A program made the position numbers and the translations under genes. Below the pieces are notes generated by a model. The model saw only the letters and a program-made list of their open reading frames with translations, was not told the DNA's origin and made no database searches. Shown here piece by piece: positions 55,422 to 64,000 of a DNA stretch of 64,000 nt. Within the stretch, counting starts at the first letter, position 1. Each line of letters starts with the position of its first letter. Origin of the DNA: Anastatus disparis (Eukaryota; Arthropoda; Insecta; Hymenoptera; Eupelmidae); NCBI GenBank assembly GCA_017163975.1, contig JAFFSR010000314.1, positions 5,380,501 through 5,444,500 of the forward strand. Direction: 5' to 3'.

Positions 55422-56224
55422 CCAAGGAAGTACGTTTCTATAAGCATCTATCTGCAAATTTAAATTTGTTTGTGCATAGGTTATAGCAGAAGCGAATACG
55501 CAGTGTCAGTATGGCTATGATGATATGATAATACAAATATTTATATGTTTGAAATTGTGCAATTTCAGTCGTTGTGAATGTATGTAATAGTGCGATGCAC
55601 ATTTAATTTTAAGATTTATAATTAAACAATTTCATACTAGTGAGAACATGATTTGTCAAAAACATCTATAAAGTATTTTTAGTGAATAATAGCTGTAGCA
55701 ATCTTGTTTTCAATTTAGATTCTGATTCAATCTAAAAATGTTTGAAGCTGCTCAGTATTATTTCTTCTTAATAAGTATTATTAATTATAGTTTAAGTTTT
55801 TTCTCTGCTTTTATTAGAATAAAAAGAGAAATTGAAGAGGGATGTTTTAAAAGAATTTGCTTTTATAATTAAAAAATCAAATGGATTTATTCAACAAACA
55901 TTGGTTTTAAATCACTTGGACTTATTCTTACTAAAGCACTAACAGTTATTGTAGCTAGAAATTTTCTCATTTAATAGTCTTGTTAGAATGATACTTTTTA
56001 TTTATATCCGTAATGCTATTTTGTTTGTTCAGAAATTTCATTTTTAAGATTAGCATTTTGGTGGACCTATTTCAGTTATTGATGTTTATGTGCAGATAAT
56101 AGGTACGAGATGGATGCAATTGGTTATGTGATTAAACATTGGAAGGTGGAGTTTAAGCTCTTGTTGGTAGTCGTTTAAGAGATTTAATATCTTATACAAT
56201 AAATCTAAAAGCTTCAAAAGTCAA
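55422..56224. other. No recognised gene
   Basis: AT-rich stretch without elements I can define. Confidence 0.4.
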
Positions 56225-56886
56225 AATTCATGTGTATTGCTTTACCAAGGTTACGTTTTTACTTGTTAATAGTCTAAAATATATGAAAATTAAATTAGCA
56301 AGATATGATTAATATTTTGATACTGGATATTGTTTACATGAAAAGAGACAATCGTTATTTTTTACTATGACGTTACTGTTCACAAATGAAAACTCCTTAA
56401 TTTCATGAAAAATATTAATGAAAAAATTGTGATTGGACAGAGAGATATAGAAGAAAAATTTTACTTGATTCTGGAATCAAATGACATTTTCTTGACACAG
56501 TTGATTAGAAGCAAAACAAGAATTACTTAACAATAGCTATGTAAAGTGTACTAAGTATATTCATAAAATGGAAAGTGGTCGATTGCCTTGTCAACCTGGT
56601 TGTTTCGAAAAAGAAATTTTCAGTTATTCGTGACCTTGCTAGTAAAGACTGTTTGGAAGAACTTCATCCTCGTAATAGTCTCTTAGTTATGGCATTATCA
56701 GGATTTAAGGGAAGTTTTATTAACCTTCTGACAGCCGGCATTTTTTCCACTAAAAAAGTGTAACTTTCTCGAAATTTTCCATATAAATGTTTCTTAAGTA
56801 ATAGTATATGTGGGCCGATCATGGGATGACGCGATATATCGTCATCCCGGCTGTCAGAAGGTTAAGATTCTACAAATCAACGCCTC
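56225..56886 (+). pseudogene. POLR3A-derived pseudogene fragment, copy 2 (inverted)
   Basis: On the plus strand it encodes [35 protein letters not shown] and [17 protein letters not shown], the same segment as 52,670-52,860 on the minus strand. A deletion removes about 20 bp in the EESLK-type region. A TTAA MITE interrupts the sequence at 56,724; TTCTACAAAT behind it continues the match for a few bases. Confidence 0.75.
56724..56861. mobile_element. TTAA-flanked MITE with CCTTCTGACAGCCGG ends
   Basis: 138 bp, flanked by TTAA at 56,720-56,723 and 56,862-56,865. An inner hairpin GGGATGACG/CGTCATCCC sits at about 56,823-56,848. piggyBac-like by target site and CC terminus; non-coding. Confidence 0.75.
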
Positions 56887-57656
56887 CTATTCGCATAATG
56901 CTAAATAGAATGTAAAAACAACAAAATGTTAACGCGAAACTTGAATCATTATAATTTTGTCAGTAGGGCGCAATAAAATTTTAACTCGAAATTCCGTGCA
57001 AAGAGATTCTAATTTAAAATTTTGTAAAATAATATTTCAATTCAATGAACCGCGCAACAAAATTTTAATTCAGATTCACATGCAATAAAATTGTTTTTCC
57101 AAGACGTGTGCAAGAAGATTGTAACTTCGCTGAGCAAGCATTAAAAATCCGATTCAAATAGCGTTCTAATTCTTCCAAACGTTCAATACGATTCTAATGT
57201 CGATTGATTGTATATTATAATTTTAACTGCGGTGTCGAAGCATTATAATACTAATTTCAATGAACCTCAATTGAAACACACATTGAAAGCTTGTCGCTAA
57301 AGGACCTCAAGATCCTTGCGATCGTAAGCAGCAAACAATTACGGGTATACAAGGCAATATGTCTCTATAATTATTAGTGGTCTTAATCCTTAAGTATCAA
57401 ACGATAATATTCTTAAAAAATACACTTTATTGTTACAAATTTTTAAATGTATAAAATCAGTGTTTTGCTTATATTATGAAAAATATCGGAGGTATATTAA
57501 ATATTGTATTAATGTTGTAACAAATACTAAATCTAAAGAAATGAAAGTTTTTATAAATATTTGAACAGCATAATGTTTAATATTTCAACTTAAAATCTAT
57601 AAATTTAAACAAGGAAATTTCTTACAAAAATGTGATTTCTTACTTTGAAGAGATAA
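56887..57656. other. No recognised gene
   Basis: From about 56,900 to 57,250 a phrase with AAAATTTTAAYTC recurs loosely (near 56,975, 57,010 and 57,060). This may be a degenerate tandem repeat. Otherwise featureless. Confidence 0.35.
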
Positions 57657-57817
57657 GTACACTCGACGGTAAGAGATTCTATGATAATTCTTTTTCTGAT
57701 ATTCAAAAATTAATAAATAAAAATAAGCGGACCAACGGAATCATCCAATAAGATCACGTTATTTTAAAATTACAGAGAAAGAATTATCACAGAATATGTT
57801 TCCGTCGACAAGGGTAC
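57657..57817. mobile_element. MITE, family with ACTCGACGG ends (copy 2)
   Basis: GTAC borders and the same ACTCGACGGTAAGAGATTCT / CAGAATATGTTTCCGTCGAC ends as 6956-7096, with a 20-bp longer interior. Confidence 0.65.
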
Positions 57818-59224
57818 ATAACATAAAAGTACATGAAATTTTAATGTACAGAGTATGTATTTGCAATTTTTATTTTTAACACATATAAAGACTGAAATTT
57901 AAGGCTTGTAAGTTTATTTTCAGATCTTTATGAAGTAGGTTATAGAGTATAGTGTTATTAAATTCTGGTTTAATTTATAAAATCTAATTTTTAAGATATT
58001 ATTCTATGCATGTCGAACATTATAATCTTATAATTCATATGTTTGTGTCATAAAAATATATGGGGTCTAAAATATTAAATATTTTTAAAAATTGAAAGTC
58101 TAAGGAGGCTCCTCAGTCTCCAATGTTATTTTCTAAACTGAATGGATTTTTATGAAACTTTGAAAAAATGTTCATTGACCTTTCATCTTTTCGTTGCTTA
58201 AAAAAAAAATATAGGGTAAGCCATAAAAATTTAAAGAAATCAATGTGTCAAATCATTGTTCTTATTCACAAGCCTTATGTGAAAAACGCATGATGGAACT
58301 ACAAATGTTATCGTAATTAAATCTCTTCGAAATGTTTTTTTAATAAAAACTAGAGGTATATAGATTTTTTAATAAGGATTACAATGCAATTAAGAAAGAA
58401 GAGGGTAAGCCATCAAAATGAAGAGAAATTAAGTGTAAAAGTTGAAAATATTTGTCTAACGTAGAATCGAAAGAACCAGCTGGTATATACTGCGCATGCG
58501 TGATAATGATAAGACGCTCGGAGTACGTGTATACATATTACGAAGTCCGCTGTATAGTACCGTATATAAGTAAATAGTCACAAGAGCTTTTCAAGAAAAA
58601 AATATTTTTTTCTTAGCATATATTTATGCAATGATTTTTATTCTTGAAATAATAATAATTATATTTTAGAAACATAGAGTGTATTGATCTATGAAAATTT
58701 GCAATAATACAAATTCCACCAAGGAACCCAACACATGATACGGTCCTAGCTTGATGAGCCTCCTTAAGTTCCTATTTGAAAATCATTCATAAAAAAGGGG
58801 ATGTCAAAAAAGCTTAAATTAAAAAACCAAAAATATTTTATGCAAAAAAAAGAATATCAGTAATAAATAATATATATTATTACGTTAAAGTAACCTGAAC
58901 GTAATCTTTTTTTCCAAGACATAATTTTCGTATAATGTATCAAACTAATGAAATTAGTTATTTTCGAGAGAAATGCTGGAAATCTCGTATAAACATTTAT
59001 GCTCAAGCGAAGTGAGGATGAAAAGTTCACTCGAGCTTCACAAAGCCTGTTTTCAAACACGCATTTTTATTCAAGCGTGTACGAAAAAAAGCTTTGATGT
59101 ACAATGTGCGAAAATTAGTACATTTCGTAACGCATAAAAAAGACTTTTTCGCCAAACCCTGCCCGAAACTACGACTTTCGTCCCGGCGAAGAAAAACAAA
59201 AGTCATAGTTTTGGCATGGCGAAA
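57818..59224. other. No recognised gene
   Basis: AT-rich DNA. TGCGCATGCG near 58,493 resembles an NRF1-type site, but no gene follows. Minus-strand frames at 58,857-59,236 are open but without known motifs. Confidence 0.35.
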
Positions 59225-59363
59225 AATAGTATACACTCCACGGGCGGTAAAATAGCGAGCTCATAGCACATATTGGCCACCCTCGCCTTCGGCTCGAGGT
59301 GGCAATTATATGTGCTATGGACTCGCCAGTACTTTAACTCCCTCGGTTTGTAATATACTATAT
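59225..59363. mobile_element. GC-rich hairpin MITE with AATAGTATA ends (copy 2)
   Basis: Outer AATAGTATACACTCC / TAATATACTATA pair, then GCGAGCTCATAGCACATA with its complement, and a CTCGCCTTCGGCTCGAGG loop. Same architecture as 53,857-53,991. Confidence 0.5.
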
Positions 59364-60165
59364 TTACGAAACGAAAAGTTTACGTCCCGAGTCGGAAGCA
59401 AAGTTTGAAGTTTGAGTTTAACAAGTTCCGTAAAAAAGTCTTTTCATACTTGTTGCAAACCGTGTTTTTTGTCATAAGAGCAAAAAAGAACGAAAAATTT
59501 CATATTTCTTTTGTAAATTTTATTATGTAACATAGTAATTTTTTTGTCTTTTTTTTCTCTGATATTATCTCCACTCTGTTCATGTGTGCATGCATTTAAG
59601 TGATTATGAGTGTGAAACTATTGTGACCAACAGAAAAAAAGAATAAGAGACGCTACCTACATGAGTCTATTTTTTTTGTTACCACACATGTTGTTTACAA
59701 TCTTAATCCCGTGTACCACAATGTTGTTTTAATAATTTATAATTTAAATAAAAACATTATTACTAATATTTTTTAAAAATAATTCCTATTAAAATTTTAT
59801 TAATATTTTATAAAAATTGTAATAAATGAATATTTTTGCAATTGCCACAGTCCCTAGTTTCCATCCATACTCTGGAAGCACTGTTTCTGTCGGCTTCGAT
59901 TGCCACACTGGTCTTTTCTTGATTATTAGAATTATGGATACATCTAACAAACAACGAGTGTAATTAAATACTTTAAAATGTGAAATCATTTTTAAAATTA
60001 AGCAAACAAAAGCTACTCAAAGTTTTCTTTACCCTTGCTGATGTGCCAAAATAATGATTAGAATGAATTAAAAACTTAAATTCATATACTCATGTACGAA
60101 GAGGTATTTATTTATTACCTTGCTCCAAAACTAAAAGAGATGCAAGAGGTACAATATATATTCTT
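59364..60165. other. No recognised gene
   Basis: AT-rich without repeats I can define; the small minus-strand frame at 59,789-59,989 has no motif. Confidence 0.4.
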
Positions 60166-60440
60166 ACCTACACCGTAAAAAATTGTGTGTTTTGTGTAAA
60201 TTGATGTAAAATACACAAATTGCAAAAATTGCATGTAATACAAATATTTTGTGTAATTAAAACACAGTTTGTGACTTGATTTACACACTTTTTATGTAAA
60301 ATGTGTGCAATCGGGAGTAAATACAAAGTGAACTAAACTGCATAAGATTTACACAAAACTTAAAAATTAGTGTAGTGTGTGTTCTTAAACACAATCAAGA
60401 TACAGAATTTGTGTAAAATTATTTTTTTTTAAATTTAATA
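60166..60440. repeat. TTTTACACAAA-rich MITE-like segment
   Basis: It starts ACCGTAAAAAATTGTGTG and contains many direct and inverted TTTGTGTAAAAT words, with a terminal TTTGTGTAAAATTATTTTTT near 60,430. It resembles ACHGTAAAAA-type MITEs; the boundaries are uncertain. Confidence 0.35.
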
Positions 60441-61457
60441 AGTATTCATACAGCTAAAGTTAATTTGGTTGCATAAAATTCACTGCCCTCATACTTAAGG
60501 TCCTATTGTAGTTAAAGACGCCCCTGTATTCGTTGAGTAAACTACAACAAATTATAAGTTTATATATATAGTCAGATTTAAAAATATTTTCCTTACTTTA
60601 TATAGATAAAAATAATACCCATGCGTATAATAGCTGACTTGAATTTTTAATCTTCTTCAAAGCATTAAATTCATGCTTCATTTTATTTTTTATGCATTTA
60701 TTTGTAAGCGTCTTAGTTCTTTGGTTGTTCAAGTTCATTTTTTTCAACAAGTTCATTTCTTTTTCACCAAAAAATCATATCCTGCAGTTTAAGCTGAATC
60801 CGTTTTCCGGAGGTGGAGTGCTCTCCTTGTCAGACTATTAATGACCCATGCATTTCCATTTGTGCTTTTGTAACACAGATATTTCTCATGTTTTCTTTTT
60901 ATCATTTCTAGCTTATGTTTTTACTTTGGTATTTATTAATTGATTTACACCTCCTTTGATCTACTTTCGTTCTCTTAATTGTAGGTTGCTTTTCACCCGT
61001 CTGTAATTAGTTAATTGTATATTCATTATAATTATCTTATATATATTATAATTATGATGTGCACATATGATCAAAAGTTATAGAAAGACATGGTTATAAA
61101 TTTTTTTCACAATTATTACAAATTATTTTTAATGAATTTGATATTTCTTCAAAAGTTGTAAGTATTTCTGAGCAGATGTTAAACATTTCAGTCGCACTAT
61201 CTTGTATTTTGTTATCTGAAAATAAAATTCACGCTTCCATGAGTTTCGTGATAAAAAATATAACAAAGATTAAAATAATTACTTATCATACATGTACTTT
61301 CATCAGTTTCTTTAATACCCACTTCAGGTCTTAAGGGTATGGTTTCACGCTACTTTACCGATCGAAAATTATAATTTTATAAAATTACAATTTTTGAAAA
61401 AACTATACATCGGAATGAGTTTTCTTTTTATAGATCACTTCATTTAATTTCGATTAA
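60441..61457. other. No gene; possible Harbinger-MITE end at 60,790-60,826
   Basis: GAATCCGTTTTCCGGAGGTG GAGTGCTCTCC resembles the right end of the 20,299 family. Otherwise AT-rich sequence without a recognised frame. Confidence 0.3.
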
Positions 61458-61842
61458 GAGCAGGCCGGATTCGCTGTCCTTGTCTAATTGGCATTTTTGT
61501 TATTTACTCAAGTATTAATCGGTGTATCTGCAAATTGAAGGTTAAGCGCAATAGATATTATTATTACAAATATTTATGCACAAGAAAAAAAAAATCTATC
61601 GCTTTGTTTTTGAGAAAAGTAAGGAACGCGAAAATATTATAAACATAATCTTTTACTTCGGCGTTCCTTACTTTTCTCAAAAACAAATCGGTAGATTTTT
61701 TTTTTCTTGTGCATAGATATTCATAATAATAATATCTATTGCGATCAACCTTTATTTTGAAGATACACCGATTAATACTTGAGTAAATAACAAACAACTC
61801 AATTGTTACTCGGTCGGTATCAGGTTCTACTCCGGCCTGCCG
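61458..61842. mobile_element. TTAA-flanked palindromic MITE, type 1 (copy 3)
   Basis: TTAA at 61,454-61,457 and 61,843-61,846. The left end GAGCAGGCCGGATTCGCTGT is followed by CCTTGTCTAATT, shared with the other type 1 copies. The arms pair through TATTTACTCAAGTATTAATC and CTTTTCTCAAAAACAAA. Confidence 0.7.
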
Positions 61843-62189
61843 TTAAGGGCGGAAACTCTAAAAATTAGCAGAAAAAAGCGTTAATCGAAGATAATTAGAA
61901 AAACAAATTTCTCAGTTCGAAAAAATCAAATTTCTCAAAAACCGTGTTTCGTAGGGAAATTTCCTATTCAGGATCATTTTATCTTTGAAAAATGAAGGGC
62001 GGAAACTTGGTTTGATAAATCATATCGCAAAAAAGCAAAATTACATTTCTCTAAAAAGATGCGATCAGCTGTAAGAATACAATGGCCGTGCAAGAAGCCA
62101 TGTTTCATAGTTGGCATCAATGCTAATGTATAGTTTGGTATGCGCCAACTTCAAATTCGAATTTTAAATGTAAATTGAATTTGTTTTGT
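61843..62189. other. No recognised gene
   Basis: Contains two copies of AAGGGCGGAAACT (61,847 and 61,995), otherwise featureless. Confidence 0.4.
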
Positions 62190-63589
62190 ATGTACAATTT
62201 CTACAAATAAACACTTTTTCAACATAAAACTGTTTTATTTTATTTAAAACATAAATATGTAAAAAATTTAATATTATAAGAGAAAACAATATAGTTTACA
62301 TCATTTGCGAACTCATTATTTTTTTTTAAATTTTCATTATAGCAAAATAAGTAGTTTATTCGTTTCTTTGCTTGAAACAAAATATTTTTTGAATGACTTT
62401 ATTGAATTAGCGAAACTTTGGCATATCCTAACCTTTTTAGAATGAAAATGTTTTCAAAAGCAAATAATAAGGATTACTTAATTTTATTGATAATTATGGT
62501 TTTTGAAAAATAAACAGTCATAAGTAATTTTATTAAGATAAGACTTTGAAAAAACGTGAGAAAAATCACTTAATTTTTTTAATCTTAGTGTAATAAGTAT
62601 AAAATAAAATTCATAATATTATTTTTGAAAAATTTGTCGAAATATATTTTTCAAATTCATTATTTTCATAATATTTATCTTTTTATTCGGAATCTAAATT
62701 TTATATTCATGTTATATGTAGATTTATCAATCAAACATAAATATAAAAAGAATAGAAATGATTTGGAAATATATTTTTTTTTGACAACATTTTTTTAAAG
62801 ATAAATGAACAAGACTCTCCGTGAAACACAAACTGCAAAAAGCTTTCTTTTATTTGACAAAGAATTCAATTTGGTAGAAATGAATGATTAGTTTTTGAAT
62901 TTTGTAAATAAATTAGATCATAAATAAATGTACATGTTGAACCTTAAAACTTCAATTTTATTTATGCATTATAATACTTATCATTTTAACTCAATGTTAT
63001 TTTTTCAAAAAATTGTAAAAAACTATGAAAAAATATAAATAATCGTAAATAAATGTGAATAATTGTAAAAAAAATAAATGTAAATAACTGTAAATAAATA
63101 TAAACAACTGTATGTTTATAGTTATTTACAGTTATTTACAGTTAGTAACACTTATTTACAATTATTTCCAGAAATTTTTTCCATATGGGCTTATCTTAAT
63201 AAAATTATTTACAACTGTTTATTTTTAAAGAACGATAATATAGAATAATATTTGATGAGATTATATTATATAATAAAATTATATTAGCAATAAAATTAAG
63301 TAATCCTTATCATTCGCTTTTCAAAACATATTTTCATTCTAAAAAGGTTAGGATATGCCAAAGTTTCGCTAATTCAATAAAGTCATTCAAAAAATATTTT
63401 GTTTCAAGCAAAGAAACGAATAAACTACTTATTTTGCTATAATTAAAATTAAAAAAAAAATAATGAGTTCGCAAATGATGTAAACTATATTGTTCTCTCT
63501 TATAATATTAAATTTTTTACATATTTATGTTTTAAATAAAATAAAACAGTTTTATGTTGAAAAAGTGTTTATTTGTAGAAATTGTACAT
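62190..63589. mobile_element. 1.4-kb non-autonomous element with ~300-bp TIRs
   Basis: The left arm 62,190-62,492 pairs with 63,288-63,589 (ATGTACAATTTCTACAAATA end; inner end at AGGATTACTTAATTTTATT). The interior is AT-rich and has a small hairpin of TTATTTACAGTTATTTACAG repeats near 63,070-63,150. No transposase and no clear target duplication. Confidence 0.7.
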
Positions 63590-64000
63590 ATAAAAAAAAT
63601 TCAATTAGGAAGCATTTTTTGGACTTATATCATGCTTACTGTAAGCTTATGTTAATTTTCATAAAGGTGAATGGAAGCTTCGACTGGAATATATTATATA
63701 AAAGTTTCATGGGAAGCTTCCTTGTAAGCTCTTTTGCTATGTGGGTGGTCTTTGCATGAATCTTTAATGAAAGGTTCCATTAATGTTCCATGAAAGATTA
63801 CGTGAAAGCTTTTATTAACCTTTCTCGGAAGATTCCCGAAAGCTTTCGACGTAACCTTACTAATGAATTTTTCAGTAAGCTTGCAGTTATCTTCTATGAA
63901 AGATTCTATTTAAAGTAAGCGAAACATTCTATGAAAGAAGGGATGAATCTTTTTAGAAAGCTTCCTGAAAGCTTCCACGATTACCTAACTGATGAATTTT
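63590..64000 (+). repeat. GAAAGCTTCC-rich low-complexity segment
   Basis: Many variants of GAAAGCTT(C/T)C and GGAAGCTTCC up to the window end, with a loose ~45-60-bp repetition. It probably continues beyond the window. Confidence 0.5.

Noticed and set aside
58493..58502. NRF1-like TGCGCATGCG as a promoter
   Set aside because: A single short motif with no downstream gene or other promoter element.
1..64000. Integrated animal virus or bracovirus-type segment
   Set aside because: All recognisable coding parts belong to transposable elements or a POLR3A copy; no capsid, envelope or viral polymerase signature was seen.

Overview
The window looks like a transposon graveyard from an animal nuclear genome, most likely an insect. 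A parasitoid hymenopteran is a guess only. The evidence is AT-rich DNA, a GC-AG spliceosomal intron, copia elements primed by a half initiator tRNA, a Helitron, a PHD/FP-type non-LTR retrotransposon, a tRNA-derived SINE, dozens of fold-back MITEs and retrocopy-like pieces of RNA polymerase III subunit 1. I see no intact host gene, rRNA, functional tRNA gene, operon or CRISPR array. Almost every coding feature carries stops or frameshifts.

Layout. 0-3.3 kb: the 3' part of a zinc-finger tyrosine recombinase gene (Crypton-like), with a GC-AG intron and a tandemly duplicated 3' end; the second copy is split by a 1.96-kb insertion that contains a 1-kb palindrome (3.3-5.3 kb). 6-9.5 kb: MITEs, a SINE remnant and nested fold-backs. 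9.8-11.8 kb: a TIR element filled with a degenerate ~165-bp tandem repeat. 11.8-19.3 kb: a complete but dead Ty1/copia element (minus strand) with two LTRs, PPT and PBS. 19.5-25.5 kb: a dense series of palindromic MITEs, including two Harbinger-like copies sharing one TTA, several TTAA-flanked elements and a SINE split by a mariner-like MITE. 26.0-30.4 kb: a 4.4-kb DNA transposon with ~550-bp TIRs, 4-bp ATAG target duplication and a transposase gene interrupted by a Harbinger-like MITE; its empty site is visible at 51.2 kb.

30.5-42 kb: a decayed autonomous Helitron with a Ulp1-like cysteine protease, a Lys/Glu-rich repeat domain, a Rep HUH/two-Tyr domain and a truncated PIF1-type helicase. 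It is split by a 5.4-kb non-LTR retrotransposon (33,843-39,276) whose removal restores the Rep reading frame. The helicase ends in an (A-rich + GGCCC) minisatellite-like array, which is itself split by a second copia element (43,437-50,275) lacking its protease. 51.9-56.9 kb: two inverted POLR3A-derived pseudogene pieces flank 3 kb of repeats. 57-64 kb: more MITEs and a 1.4-kb long-TIR element, with no recognisable gene.

How the parts work together: they do not form one host pathway. The value of the window is its record of nested insertions. Target duplications and restored reading frames give a relative order: Helitron before the non-LTR element; long-TIR transposon before the Harbinger-like MITE; SINE before the mariner-like MITE; POLR3A copy before the TTAA MITE. 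The best candidates for something little described are the Crypton-like recombinase, the unassigned long-TIR transposase family, the Ulp1-carrying Helitron and a repeated ~13-bp motif in the long 5' leaders of both copia elements.
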